Positions 17,100 to 26,330 of a stretch of 64,000 nt of DNA are shown here, piece after piece. How positions within the stretch are numbered: position 1 is the first letter of the stretch; every line of letters begins with the position of its first letter. Under the pieces are notes generated by a model. The model was not told where the DNA came from and made no database searches. It saw only the letters and a program-made list of their open reading frames with translations. The position numbers were made by a program, and so were the translations under genes. Source of the DNA: an uncultured Sphingomonadales bacterium (lineage in GTDB: Bacteria; Pseudomonadota; Alphaproteobacteria; Sphingomonadales; Sphingomonadaceae); NCBI GenBank assembly GCA_903821605.1, contig CAIJLZ010000004.1, positions 248,001 to 312,000 on the forward strand, written 5' to 3'.

Positions 17100-18335
17100 T
17101 CAGGCTGCCGGGAATTTTCGCGTTTCTCCGCGTGTTTCCGGTAGCAGCCACAATATGGGAAGCGCGGCATAGGCGGCAAGGCTACACCAGAACGCCGCCG
17201 CGCCCACGCCGCCCAGCCTTGCGCCCATCTCCCCAACCACGGCGGGCGCGATCACCATGCCCCAGCGCCCGATCAGGTTGTTACAGGCGCCATTGGCCGC
17301 GCCGCGCAGATGTGGGGGGAATAGTTCCGATGTCAGCGTGAAGCTGGCCGCCCAAATGCCATAGGTGGACTGGATGACGATCCAGCACGCACCGATCAGC
17401 CATTTGTCGTGGCTGGCATAGCCCAGTTGTGCGGCCAGGCCGAGCACGACAAGGAACAGGCCGATGGTGAAGCGCCGCCCCACGCGATCAACCATATATC
17501 CGGAAAGCAGGTTGCCCAGTGCGGCTGCCGCGAGAATGGCAGGCCCCAGCAACGCCAAGTCGCCCGCATTCCACCCCCGTTCCTTCACGGCATAGGTCGT
17601 GAAGAACACGCTGGTCGAAACCGAGGCGAAGTTGATCAACACCCATAGCAGGCTGACGAGCAAGAATTGCCGCCGCAGATCAAGGCTCCACAACTGGCGA
17701 ACTTGCGTGATCAGCGAAAGGCCAGCCATGCCCCGCTGGCGCGAGGCGACAAATGCCGGTGTTTCAGGCAGCAGGAAAAACAGCAACGGCAGGATGAGCA
17801 AGGGCGCCCCGCCGATCAGGAACAATCCGCGCCATCCGAGCGAGGTTGCCAGCATTTTTTCCAGCAGCATGAACGGCAGCGCGGCACCCAGACTGCCCAG
17901 CGCGCCCAACAGCCCGTTGATACGCCCCCGCCATTGGGGCGGCAGGGTCTCGGTCACGATCAGATAGGCGACCGAGACTTGGGTGACCGCCAACATCCGC
18001 GTGAAAAACTGGAAGGCGGCGTAATGCCAAAGGTCGGTGGCCAGCATGGTCGCCAGCGACCCCGTGGCAAATCCGCCCGTGGCGATCAGCAGCAGCGGGC
18101 GACGACCGAACCGGTCGGCCAGCCGCAAGAGCAGCGCCGCCGCGATCGCGCCCATGCCGACGGCAGCCACGGCTTGACCGATCGCTTGCGGCCCCACATG
18201 GAATTCACCGCTGACATAGGGCAGCACGATGCTGGTGACGCTGATGTCGAACCCTTCGAATAGCACGACCAGCGCCATCATGGCGATTAGGGCCATGGTT
18301 CGCCATCCGCGATGTGCTGTCTGACTTTTGGCCAT
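17100..18335 (-). CDS. MFS transporter, 411 aa
   Basis: Major facilitator superfamily permease with about 12 predicted hydrophobic segments. The N-terminal FEGFDISVTSIVLPYVSGEF and the loop-2/3 motif LADRFGRRPLLL place it near the aromatic-acid/organic-acid proton symporters, and a second GRR motif (DRVGRRFTIGLF) opens the second half. Predicted inner-membrane protein; could import a carboxylated substrate or export a product. It is on the same strand as cysQ-cysNC-cysD but about 100 bases downstream of cysQ, so co-transcription is possible. Substrate unknown. Confidence 0.88.
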   Translation of the reverse strand: MAKSQTAHRGWRTMALIAMMALVVLFEGFDISVTSIVLPYVSGEFHVGPQAIGQAVAAVGMGAIAAALLLRLADRFGRRPLLLIATGGFATGSLATMLATDLWHYAAFQFFTRMLAVTQVSVAYLIVTETLPPQWRGRINGLLGALGSLGAALPFMLLEKMLATSLGWRGLFLIGGAPLLILPLLFFLLPETPAFVASRQRGMAGLSLITQVRQLWSLDLRRQFLLVSLLWVLINFASVSTSVFFTTYAVKERGWNAGDLALLGPAILAAAALGNLLSGYMVDRVGRRFTIGLFLVVLGLAAQLGYASHDKWLIGACWIVIQSTYGIWAASFTLTSELFPPHLRGAANGACNNLIGRWGMVIAPAVVGEMGARLGGVGAAAFWCSLAAYAALPILWLLPETRGETRKFPAA

Positions 18336-18436
18336 GTTACGCGGCTGTCAGTCCGGCTTCGGCATGCCGTGCCTGATCCAGAACCATGGCTTTGGGTCTC
18401 GCCCCCGCTCTGCGCTTGCGCTTCATCACGGGTTTC

Positions 18437-19201
18437 CTAGGCTGGCTGGGTCGAGTTCCGGTGCGTCTGTGCGATCAAATCCAGCACGGTGCTGGCGTGT
18501 TCCTTCCGGCAGATCAACAGGTCGGGCAAATAGACGTCGCTGGCATTGTAGATCAGTGGACTGCCATCGATCCGGCTGCAATGCAGCCCATGTGCCTGTG
18601 CCACCGCCACCGGCGCGCAACTGTCCCATTCATACTGGCCGCCGGAATGCAGGTAGATATCGGCTTGCCCTAGGATCACGGCCATCGCCTTGGCACCGGC
18701 GGACCCCATCGGCACCAGCTCCGCGCCGAGCGTTTCCGCGACCTGCACCGCTTCTGCAGCAGGGCGGGTGCGGCTGACGACCATGCGCAGCCGATCCGGC
18801 GCGGGTGGTACGGCGCGCGGTTGATCGCTGCGCAGCACCACGCCGCCATCAAATCCCGGAAGTGCGACCGCGCCCAGTGTTGCCACGCCGTCCACCGCCA
18901 GCCCGACATGCACCGCCCAATCGGCGCGCTCCTCGCCATATTCGCGGGTGCCGTCAACGGGATCGACAATCCACACGCGCGATTTTGCAAGCCGGTCGAC
19001 GCTGTCTTTTTCTTCCTCCGACAGCAAGCCGTCATCAGGCCGCTGTTGGCGCAGGGCGTGGCATAGGAACTGGTTGGCAGTGGCATCCCCCGCCTTGCCC
19101 AGTGCCTTGGCCGGCAGCAGCCCCGCCGCGCGCACTTCGATCAACAGGCGTCCGGCCACGGCGGCGAGATGCGCAGCGAGATCCCCGTCATGCAGGCTCA
19201 T
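18437..19201 (-). CDS. cysQ: 3'(2'),5'-bisphosphate nucleotidase CysQ, 254 aa
   Basis: Inositol-monophosphatase-fold enzyme that hydrolyses 3'-phosphoadenosine 5'-phosphate (PAP), the by-product of PAPS-using sulfotransferases and PAPS reductase, and may also lower PAPS. The metal site is visible as LLSEEEKD (residues 59-66) and the signature [14 protein letters not shown] (77-90), with a second motif [16 protein letters not shown] near residue 200. Length is typical. Its start overlaps the cysNC stop by four bases, so the three genes form one minus-strand operon. Position beside two sulfotransferase genes fits removal of inhibitory PAP, although this is also a normal part of sulfate assimilation. 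Confidence 0.92.
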   Translation of the reverse strand: MSLHDGDLAAHLAAVAGRLLIEVRAAGLLPAKALGKAGDATANQFLCHALRQQRPDDGLLSEEEKDSVDRLAKSRVWIVDPVDGTREYGEERADWAVHVGLAVDGVATLGAVALPGFDGGVVLRSDQPRAVPPAPDRLRMVVSRTRPAAEAVQVAETLGAELVPMGSAGAKAMAVILGQADIYLHSGGQYEWDSCAPVAVAQAHGLHCSRIDGSPLIYNASDVYLPDLLICRKEHASTVLDLIAQTHRNSTQPA

Positions 19202-21105
19202 TTCAGCAGCTCCGTCACAATGCGTTCGGCTGCGTGCTGAGGCGTTTCCGCCGTGGTATCGACGCGCACTTCAGGGCTTTCGGGCGCTTCATAAGGGCTG
19301 TCGATGCCGGTGAAGTTCTTGAGCTGCCCGCTGCGGGCCTTTTTGTAGAGGCCCTTGACGTCGCGGCGCTCGGCTTCCTCCAGCGGGGTGTCGATGAACA
19401 CCTCGATGAAATCGCCTTCGGGCAGCATCGCCCGCACCATTTCGCGTTCGGCGCGGAAGGGGCTGATAAAGGCGGTCAGCACGATCAGACCGGCATCGGT
19501 CATCAGCTTGGCCACTTCGCCTACACGGCGGATGTTCTCGATACGGTCGGCTTCTGTAAAGCCCAGATCTTTGTTCAGCCCATGGCGCACATTGTCGCCG
19601 TCGAGCAGGAAGGTGTGCTTGCCCAAGGCATGCAGCTTCTTCTCGACCAGATTGGCTATCGTTGACTTGCCCGAGCCGGACAGGCCGGTGAACCACAGCA
19701 CCGCCGGGCGCTGGTGTTTCAGCGCGGCATGAGCGTCGCGGCTCACATCGACGGCTTGCCAGTGGACGTTCTGCGAACGGCGCAGGCTGAAGTGCAGCAT
19801 GCCCGCCGCAACGGTCGCGTTGGTGATCTTGTCGATCAGGATGAACCCGCCCAGTGTGCGGCTTTCGGCATAGGGCTCGAACACCACAGGGCGGTCGGTG
19901 ATGATTTCGACGACCCCGATGGCGTTGAGATCCAGCGTCTTGGCCGCCAGATGCTCCATGGTGTTCACATTCACCACATATTTGGGTTGCTGCACGGTGA
20001 CCGAGACGGTTTGCGTGCCCAGCTTGAGCCAATAGGCGCGGCCGACGTGCAGGGCTTCATCGTTGAGCCAGACCAGCGTGGTCTCGAACTGGTCGGCGGC
20101 CTGCGGCGGATTGTCGGCCGTGGCGATCACATCGCCACGCGAACAGTCGATCTCGTCCGCAAAGCACAAGGTGACGGATTGGCCGGCCACGGCCTCGTCC
20201 AAGTCACCATCGAGCGTGACGACGCGGGTTACCGTGCTGGTCTTGCCCGACGGCAGCACGCGCACGGCATCGCCCGGCTTGACGGAGCCGGTGGCGACGA
20301 GGCCAGAGAAGCCTCTGAAGTCGAGATTGGGGCGGTTGACCCACTGCACCGGCATGCGGAATGACTTGCTCGCATCAAGCGAGGACAGCACTTCCACCGT
20401 TTCGAGATGCTCGATCAGCGTCGGGCCTTTGTACCACGGCGTGTTGGGCGACGAAGTTGTGATATTGTCACCCTTGAAGCCGGAAATCGGTATCGCGGTG
20501 AAATTGTCGATCCCGATCGAGCGGGCGAACGCGGTATAGTCCTTGACGATGGTGTCGAAGACGGCCGGATCATAGCCGACCAGGTCCATTTTGTTCACCG
20601 CCAGCACGATGTTCTTGATGCCGATCAGGTGGCACAAATAGCTGTGGCGGCGCGTTTGTACCAGCACGCCCTTGCGCGCATCGATCAGGATCACCGCAAG
20701 GTCGGCGGTCGAGGCGCCGGTCACCATGTTGCGGGTATATTGTTCGTGGCCGGGACAATCGGCGACGATGAACTTGCGCTTTTCAGTGTTGAAGAAGCGA
20801 TAGGCCACGTCGATGGTGATGCCCTGTTCCCGTTCGGCGGCAAGCCCGTCGACCAGTAGCGCGAAGTCGATTTCCTGCCCTTGCGTACCGACCTTCTTGC
20901 TATCCGTTTCCAGCGCGGCGAGTTGGTCCTCGAAAATCATCTTCGAATCGTAGAGCATGCGCCCGATCAGCGTGGACTTGCCATCATCCACCGACCCGCA
21001 GGTGATGAAACGCAGCATGGTCTTGTGCTGGTGGCTATCGAGATATGCGTCGATGTCCTCGGCGATGAGCGCGTCGGTTTTGTAGATTACCTGCTGGTCC
21101 GACAT
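19198..21105 (-). CDS. cysNC: Bifunctional sulfate adenylyltransferase large subunit/APS kinase CysNC, 635 aa
   Basis: Fusion of a GTPase subunit of ATP sulfurylase with APS kinase; with CysD it makes APS, and the kinase part phosphorylates it to PAPS. The CysN part shows GSVDDGKST (residues 37-45), DCPGH (116-120) and NKMD (171-174) as GTP-binding motifs. The CysC part has [11 protein letters not shown] from about 472 and [17 protein letters not shown] near 500. The ATG at 21105 overlaps the stop of cysD (ATGA), and a longer in-frame reading upstream is rejected for that reason. Cytoplasmic. Gene order cysD-cysNC-cysQ delivers and disposes of the sulfuryl donor as a unit. Confidence 0.95.
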   Translation of the reverse strand: MSDQQVIYKTDALIAEDIDAYLDSHQHKTMLRFITCGSVDDGKSTLIGRMLYDSKMIFEDQLAALETDSKKVGTQGQEIDFALLVDGLAAEREQGITIDVAYRFFNTEKRKFIVADCPGHEQYTRNMVTGASTADLAVILIDARKGVLVQTRRHSYLCHLIGIKNIVLAVNKMDLVGYDPAVFDTIVKDYTAFARSIGIDNFTAIPISGFKGDNITTSSPNTPWYKGPTLIEHLETVEVLSSLDASKSFRMPVQWVNRPNLDFRGFSGLVATGSVKPGDAVRVLPSGKTSTVTRVVTLDGDLDEAVAGQSVTLCFADEIDCSRGDVIATADNPPQAADQFETTLVWLNDEALHVGRAYWLKLGTQTVSVTVQQPKYVVNVNTMEHLAAKTLDLNAIGVVEIITDRPVVFEPYAESRTLGGFILIDKITNATVAAGMLHFSLRRSQNVHWQAVDVSRDAHAALKHQRPAVLWFTGLSGSGKSTIANLVEKKLHALGKHTFLLDGDNVRHGLNKDLGFTEADRIENIRRVGEVAKLMTDAGLIVLTAFISPFRAEREMVRAMLPEGDFIEVFIDTPLEEAERRDVKGLYKKARSGQLKNFTGIDSPYEAPESPEVRVDTTAETPQHAAERIVTELLK

Positions 21106-22013
21106 CAGAAATACCCCTGCTGCTTCTTCACTTCCATGCCAGCACCGCCGGCGTCCTTGTCGATGGCGCGGCCCTGGCGCTCGCTGGTGGTGGTCAGCAG
21201 CGTCTCCTGAATAATCTCGGGCAACGTCTTGGCTGTGCTCTCCACCGCACCGGTTAGCGGGTAGCAACCCAGCGTGCGGAAGCGAACCGAGCGCATCACC
21301 GGCTCTTCGCCGGGCTTGAGCGGAAAGCGATCGTCATCGACCATCAATAGCATGCCATCGCGCTCCACGGTTGGACGCTCGTCCGCGAAATAAAGTGGCA
21401 CGATCGGCACGTTATTGAGATGGATATACTGCCAGATGTCCAATTCGGTCCAATTCGAGATCGGGAACACGCGGATGGACTCACCCTTGTTCTTGCGGGC
21501 GTTGTAGAGGTTCCACAGTTCGGGGCGCTGATTCTTGGGGTCCCAGCCGTGGCTGGCGGTGCGGAAGGAGAAGATGCGCTCCTTGGCTCGGCTCTTTTCC
21601 TCGTCGCGCCGCGCGCCGCCAAAGGCCGCGTCGAAGCCGTATTTGTCGAGCGCCTGCTTCAGCCCTTCGGTCTTCCACATGTCGGTGTGAAGCGCGCCGT
21701 GATCGAACGGATTGATCCCCCGGTCCATCGCTTCCTGATTGTGATAGACCAGCAGGTCCATGCCGCTTTCGGCGGCCATGCGGTCGCGCAGCTTGTACAT
21801 CTCTTGAAACTTCCACGTCGTGTCGACGTGCAGCAGCGGGAAAGGCGGCGGCGAGGGATAGAACGCCTTGCGCGCCAGATGCAGCATCACCGCCGAATCC
21901 TTGCCCACCGAATAGAGCATCACGGGGTTCTCGGCCTCGGCCACAACCTCCCGCATGATGTGGATCGCCTCGGCCTCTAGCCGCGCAAGATGGGTAAGGG
22001 TCTTTTGGGTCAT
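21105..22013 (-). CDS. cysD: Sulfate adenylyltransferase subunit 2 CysD, 302 aa
   Basis: Catalytic ATP-pyrophosphatase-type subunit of heteromeric ATP sulfurylase; forms APS from ATP and sulfate together with the GTPase subunit. The PP-loop is [20 protein letters not shown] near residue 35, and [21 protein letters not shown] and [16 protein letters not shown] are CysD hallmarks; the C-terminus KKQQGYF is also family-typical. The ATG at 22013 lies about 10 bases after a GGAGAGAG site. First gene of the minus-strand operon, divergent from a LuxR-type regulator that begins 73 bases away, so both may share a promoter region. Confidence 0.96.
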   Translation of the reverse strand: MTQKTLTHLARLEAEAIHIMREVVAEAENPVMLYSVGKDSAVMLHLARKAFYPSPPPFPLLHVDTTWKFQEMYKLRDRMAAESGMDLLVYHNQEAMDRGINPFDHGALHTDMWKTEGLKQALDKYGFDAAFGGARRDEEKSRAKERIFSFRTASHGWDPKNQRPELWNLYNARKNKGESIRVFPISNWTELDIWQYIHLNNVPIVPLYFADERPTVERDGMLLMVDDDRFPLKPGEEPVMRSVRFRTLGCYPLTGAVESTAKTLPEIIQETLLTTTSERQGRAIDKDAGGAGMEVKKQQGYF

Positions 22014-22085
22014 GCTCTTTCTCTCTCTCCGCATGGGCGGTGTGTGCTTCAGATCGCCCCGAACCCTTGACAGCGAAGCTCCCAT

Positions 22086-23225
22086 ATGGGAGCAATCGAC
22101 ATGGCATTTCTATCCAGCGATCAACGCGAGCTTTTCCTGCCGCTTGTCGAGGGCATTCACGAAAGTCCGCCATGGGGCGCATTTCTGCGCAATCTCGTGG
22201 CGCGCACCTATTCCCGACGGGCGTTTCTGTGCGTCACCATGGCCAATTCCATGGCCAGCCAGCCCCCCCTCATCATCCATGTCGCCGCGCCGCGCGCCGC
22301 GCAGGAACCGCCGCTTGATGCCAGTCGGATGGACGCGCTCCAGCTCCACCCGATCGGGACGCTGCGGCCGGGCCGGGTCTATATGCTCGACGAATTGCTG
22401 GATTTCGATAACCCGGCCCAGTTGGCGATGCAGCGCGCCGCGCTGGATGAAATGGGCATCCGCTTTGTGCGTTGCCTGCGCGTGAGCGCGGGGGGCGCTG
22501 CTGATGCCTGGCTCGTGCTCGTGCGCGAGCGTGAGGATTTCTCCGCATCTGCCGGCGCCACCCTGTCCAGCATCGGGCCGCATCTTGCCGCCGCGTTGCG
22601 CACGCTCGTTGCACTTAGTGAAACGCGCCTACAGGCGGCGATGGCGCAAGCTGCATTGGCGCGGCTCGGTGTCGGCGAACTGGCCTTCGACGCGAGCGGC
22701 CGCATTTTGGCTGCTGATCCGCAGGCTGAGCGCCTGCTCGCGTTCCATACCGATCCCGGCGCGCCCCAGATGCGCCGCCTGCTGCTCCTGCCCGAAGCCG
22801 CGCGCCAACTCGAAGCCGCCTGTGCCGCGCTGGCGGCTGGCCCGGCAGAGGCGCGGCAAGTGCTGCGTATCGATGAAAGTCGCGCGCTCGATCTGCTACT
22901 GCGCCCGTCTGATCTCAATTTGTCCCAGCCCGCAGTCTTGCCTGCGGTCATCGGCACGATAAGGCAAATGGGCGAGCCATCCGGTTATGATGACACGGCC
23001 CGCGCCGCCCGTATCATTGCCGCGCTGCACGGCCTGTCGGAGCGCGAAGCCGCGCTCGCTCACGGTCTGACGTTAGGCGAAACCCTGATGGAAGCCGGTG
23101 CGCGTCTCCATCTTACACCCGAAACCGCGCGGAATTATTCCAAGCGCATCTATGCCAAAACCGGCACCAGTGGTCAGGCAGACCTCGTCCGTCTGCTCTT
23201 GACTGGCCTGGCCCCTTTCATCTGA
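22086..23225 (+). CDS. LuxR-type HTH regulator without receiver domain, 379 aa
   Basis: Predicted DNA-binding regulator. The C-terminal 65 residues form a LuxR-type helix-turn-helix: [47 protein letters not shown]. The N-terminal 300 residues are a sensory region without a recognisable phosphorylation site, with a PAS-like stretch near [20 protein letters not shown]. The same architecture is seen in the regulator at 55907-57055. ATG 22086 is used; ATG 22101 is an alternative. It faces cysD across 72 bases and is convergent with the TetR gene. Targets are unknown; cysDNCQ or the nearby catabolic operons are candidates. Confidence 0.8.
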   Translation: MGAIDMAFLSSDQRELFLPLVEGIHESPPWGAFLRNLVARTYSRRAFLCVTMANSMASQPPLIIHVAAPRAAQEPPLDASRMDALQLHPIGTLRPGRVYMLDELLDFDNPAQLAMQRAALDEMGIRFVRCLRVSAGGAADAWLVLVREREDFSASAGATLSSIGPHLAAALRTLVALSETRLQAAMAQAALARLGVGELAFDASGRILAADPQAERLLAFHTDPGAPQMRRLLLLPEAARQLEAACAALAAGPAEARQVLRIDESRALDLLLRPSDLNLSQPAVLPAVIGTIRQMGEPSGYDDTARAARIIAALHGLSEREAALAHGLTLGETLMEAGARLHLTPETARNYSKRIYAKTGTSGQADLVRLLLTGLAPFI

Positions 23226-23265
23226 TCGTCACGCGCATGCGATTGCGCTGTGAACGATGCCTAAA

Positions 23266-23895
23266 TTAGGCCGGGCCAAGAAAAATCTCCACGCACCGCG
23301 CCGCATGGGCGCGCACCTGTTCTGGCGAAGGGAGCGGCAGTCCCACCAGCATGGTGTTGTGCAGCGGTGACAGCGCCATCGCCACGAACAGCATGGCCCG
23401 TTCGACCGAGCCTTCTTCTTCCAAGCCATGGCGTCGCAGGAACGCCGCGAGCGGCGCGATCAGATAATCCAAATGGCCCCGCTCGATTGCTTCGCGCATT
23501 TCGGGAAAATCGCGCGCCTCGCCGAGTGAAAGCAGGCCCATGCCATAGCTGTCGGCCTGCGACAGTTCGCCGTGTAAATCGATCACATAGCGCTCCAGCG
23601 CGGCGCGCAAGTCTTGGTCCGCATCCGGCTCCAGCCGGGGGAAGCGTTCCGCCCCGGCGATGACGCAGGCGCTGAACAAGGCCTGCTTGTCATGATGCCA
23701 GGCATAGAGTGTACGTTTGGTGATCCCGGCAGCGGCGGCGACTTCGTCCATCGTGGTGGCGCGATAGCCCTGCCGCACAAAAATACTGCGCGCCACTTCG
23801 AGCAAGTGCGCCCTGCGCCGTTGCGTGGTTTCCGCCGAAGGCCGTCCCCGCTGGCCACTTGGGCCTGTGCCCTTCTGAAGTTTTTTCCCCGCCAC
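23266..23895 (-). CDS. TetR-family transcriptional regulator, 209 aa
   Basis: One-component repressor: N-terminal HTH at about residues 28-72 (HLLEVARSIFVRQGYRATTMDEVAAAAGITKRTLYAWHHDK) and a variable ligand-binding helical domain. The start is GTG at 23895; no ATG lies upstream of the HTH. It is divergent from the alcohol dehydrogenase/sulfotransferase operon at 24014, and the space between holds an inverted repeat at 23945-23960, the usual layout for a TetR repressor controlling itself and the neighbour. The ligand is probably a substrate of that operon. Confidence 0.9.
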   Translation of the reverse strand: MAGKKLQKGTGPSGQRGRPSAETTQRRRAHLLEVARSIFVRQGYRATTMDEVAAAAGITKRTLYAWHHDKQALFSACVIAGAERFPRLEPDADQDLRAALERYVIDLHGELSQADSYGMGLLSLGEARDFPEMREAIERGHLDYLIAPLAAFLRRHGLEEEGSVERAMLFVAMALSPLHNTMLVGLPLPSPEQVRAHAARCVEIFLGPA

Positions 23896-23944
23896 TCACC
23901 CTCCCTGCCGCGTTCCGCGCCCGTCGTAAATGGTCATTGATTAA

Positions 23945-23966
23945 TATACCATAGGGTATACCATAG
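23945..23966. promoter_or_regulatory. Probable TetR operator: palindrome overlapping a direct repeat
   Basis: TATACC (23945-23950), four-base spacer ATAG, then GGTATA (23955-23960) is a perfect inverted repeat. The ten bases TATACCATAG also occur twice directly, 12 bases apart (23945 and 23957), about one helical turn. It lies in the 118-base divergent region between the TetR gene and the operon at 24014, in AT-rich DNA that could include the promoter. Confidence 0.65.
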
Positions 23967-24013
23967 CAACGGACCAGCGAATCCAACCGCTGGCAAATAG
24001 AGAGGAACCGGCC

Positions 24014-25054
24014 ATGGAGTCCGACACGATGCCGCTCGCCCGCGTTCATGGGCCGGGTGATGTCCGCCTCGACGATGTGCCCGTGCCAGCCTGCGGGCTG
24101 GGAGAAGCAGTGGTGCGTGTGGCCGCTTGCGGCGTGTGCGGCAGTGATCTGAGCTATATTGCGCAAGGCGGGCTGGGCGGGGTTGAACCGCTCAGACAGC
24201 CGCTTGCCATCGGCCACGAATTTGCTGGCACGGTTATCGCGGTGGGCAGCGGCGTGGCCGGCGTTCAGCCGGGCCTGCGCGTGGCGGTGAACCCGGACCG
24301 CGCCTATATCGGTGGCGGCGGGCCGGATGGCGCCATGGCCCCGTTTATTCGGGTATCCGGCGCGGAAATTGGCGAAACGCTATTTCCCCTTCCTGCGCGG
24401 CTGCCCTTTGCCGAAGCTTCGCTGGCGGAGCCGCTGTCGGTCGGCCTGCACGGGTTGCGTGTGGCCAAGGTGACTGCGGCCGATAAAGTCGCGATTCTGG
24501 GGGCGGGGCCAATCGGGCTTTGCACGCTCGTCATGCTGCGCCATCTTGGCGTGACCGATGTGGCCATTTTTGATCGGGTGGATGAACGGCTAGACCGCGC
24601 CCGCGCACTGGGCGCAGGGCTTGCCGTCAACGTGTCATCTGAAAGCCTGCCGACCGCACTTGGCCGCTTCCACGGTAGCGGCGACCGTTTTGGCGCGCCC
24701 TTCGTCGGCACCGATGTGTTCGTCGACTGTGCCGGGTCCACCGCCGCCTTGGCAGAGGTGCTGTCGGTGGCGAAATATCGCGCCCGTATCGCGGTGATTG
24801 CGCTGCACCACAAACCCTTGCCACTCGATTTATGGCGGATGATGGCCAATGAGATCACGGTGTCTGGCTCCATCGCCGATGCCCGCGCCGCTGAATTTGG
24901 CGAGGCCGTCGCCATGCTGGGGCAGACCGAGCAGGACCTTTCCCCCCTGATCAGCCATCGTTTCGAATTCACCCGCTTCCATGAAGCGCTCGCCACCGCC
25001 GCCGATGCCGCCCGCGCGGCGAAGGTGGTGCTGACTTTCCCAGAGGCCGCATGA
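24014..25054 (+). CDS. Zinc-dependent alcohol dehydrogenase (MDR), 346 aa
   Basis: Medium-chain dehydrogenase that oxidises a secondary alcohol with NAD(P). Catalytic zinc ligands are visible: Cys39 in AACGVCGSDLS, His68-Glu69 in IGHEFAG and Glu139 in LAEPLSVGLHG. The structural-zinc loop with four cysteines is missing; residues 92-108 read NPDRAYIGGGGPDGAMA instead, so it is a short-lobe member. The Rossmann motif is GAGPIGLC (163-170). The ATG at 24014 follows AGAGAGGAAC. It opens an operon with a sulfotransferase, DUF1214-like protein, TIM-barrel protein and Gfo/Idh/MocA enzyme. Substrate could be a sugar or a sterol hydroxyl. Confidence 0.87.
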   Translation: MESDTMPLARVHGPGDVRLDDVPVPACGLGEAVVRVAACGVCGSDLSYIAQGGLGGVEPLRQPLAIGHEFAGTVIAVGSGVAGVQPGLRVAVNPDRAYIGGGGPDGAMAPFIRVSGAEIGETLFPLPARLPFAEASLAEPLSVGLHGLRVAKVTAADKVAILGAGPIGLCTLVMLRHLGVTDVAIFDRVDERLDRARALGAGLAVNVSSESLPTALGRFHGSGDRFGAPFVGTDVFVDCAGSTAALAEVLSVAKYRARIAVIALHHKPLPLDLWRMMANEITVSGSIADARAAEFGEAVAMLGQTEQDLSPLISHRFEFTRFHEALATAADAARAAKVVLTFPEAA

Positions 25055-26328
25055 CCACGAACACCCCCCTGATCCACATTGACGACATGGCCGATCCGGC
25101 GCTGACGCCCGAACTGCGCGCATGGCGCGAAGGTCCCGCCGATTTCCCCTGCCCATTGACGGCGGACGACGTGCTTGCCCGCGCCGTGGCCGAAACCGGC
25201 CTATCGGATTTCGGGCCGGACACCGGCTTTCGTGTCCGCCTCGCGGTGATCCTCCAGGCGCTTTACGAGGATTTGGGGCTGACCCGTGGCGGCCGCGTGT
25301 TCGTCCTTCAACAGGCGGTGCGCGCAATGGCCAACCGCCTGCGCATCGAAGACCTGGTCAAACGCCATCCCGAAATCCTGAACGTGCCGATCGACCGACC
25401 AATCTTTATCGCCGGGTTGCCGCGCTCAGGCACCACGCATCTCGTCAACTGGTTGTCGCGCGATGACCGGCTCAACGCGCTCACGCTGTGGGAATCGGAA
25501 GAGCCAGTGCCCGCTGCCCCGCTTGCGCCCGGCGAGACCGATCCGCGTCTGGCGCGCTCTGCCGCCTATTGGGGCGCGTTCGGCGCGCTGGTGCCGCATA
25601 TGGCTGCGATGCATGAAATGGCGGCGAATGATATTCATGAAGACAATGAACTGCTGTTCATGGACATGAATTGCTACAATTGGGAGTTTTCCGCTCGTCT
25701 GCCGCGCTGGACCGATCATTATTTGTCGCATGATCGCACGATCTCCTACGCCTATGAGAAAAAGGTGCTTCAGGTCATTGCGTGGCAGCGCGGGCTAAGG
25801 CCCGGCGAGCCGGGTCGCCGCCGCTGGCTGCTGAAATCACCGCAACACATGGAAAACCTGTCCGCGATCAAGGCGACGTTCCCCGATGCAACGATGGTGA
25901 TCACCCATCGTGATCCGGTGGACGTGCTGCGATCACTGACAACGATGCTCGGCTATTCTGACCGCACCCGGCGCGACCCGGTCGATCCGCCCGCGCTTGC
26001 CCGCCTCTGGGCCAGCCGTATCGAACGCCTGTTGCGCGAATGCGTAGCCCAGCGCGATGCCTTCGGTCCCGATCAGTCGCTGGATGTGTTGTTCCACCAA
26101 TATATGGCCGATCAGGAAAACACCGCGCGCCGCGTCTATCAGCTCGCCGGGCTGGACCTGCCGCCCGAGACTGAGGCGAAGCTGCTCGGCTATTTGGCTG
26201 AAAACCCGCGCCACGCGCACGGCAAGGTCGTCTACGATCTCGAAGGCGTGTTCGGGATGAGCGTGGCCGATCTGCGCCGTCGCTTTGCCTTTTATTACGA
26301 CCGCTTTCCCGTGAAGCAGGAGAACTGA
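25051..26328 (+). CDS. PAPS-dependent sulfotransferase family protein, 425 aa
   Basis: Second sulfotransferase. The phosphosulfate loop is PIFIAGLPRSGTTHLVNWL with LPRSGTT at residues 123-129, WLLKSPQHMENLSAIKATFPDATMVITHRDPVDVLRSL supplies the second PAPS segment. N-terminal region LTADDVLARAVAETGLSDFG parallels LQFDELVETARRNTGLDDFG of the 12990 gene, so they are paralogues. No signal peptide. It overlaps the alcohol dehydrogenase by ATGA and is followed after two bases by a DUF1214-like gene. Known relatives sulfate diverse hydroxyl groups; here the acceptor is unknown. Confidence 0.86.
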   Translation: MTTNTPLIHIDDMADPALTPELRAWREGPADFPCPLTADDVLARAVAETGLSDFGPDTGFRVRLAVILQALYEDLGLTRGGRVFVLQQAVRAMANRLRIEDLVKRHPEILNVPIDRPIFIAGLPRSGTTHLVNWLSRDDRLNALTLWESEEPVPAAPLAPGETDPRLARSAAYWGAFGALVPHMAAMHEMAANDIHEDNELLFMDMNCYNWEFSARLPRWTDHYLSHDRTISYAYEKKVLQVIAWQRGLRPGEPGRRRWLLKSPQHMENLSAIKATFPDATMVITHRDPVDVLRSLTTMLGYSDRTRRDPVDPPALARLWASRIERLLRECVAQRDAFGPDQSLDVLFHQYMADQENTARRVYQLAGLDLPPETEAKLLGYLAENPRHAHGKVVYDLEGVFGMSVADLRRRFAFYYDRFPVKQEN

Positions 26329-26330
26329 CC

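Noticed and set aside
21106-21267. 54-residue N-terminal extension of CysNC
   Set aside because: It reads through the cysD coding region and begins at a non-ATG codon; the ATG at 21105 with ATGA overlap gives the normal CysN start.
23259-23271. Palindrome GCCTAAATTAGGC as terminator between the LuxR and TetR genes
   Set aside because: The six-base arms surround a single base, leaving no loop, there is no T-run, and it overlaps the TetR stop codon; too weak to call.
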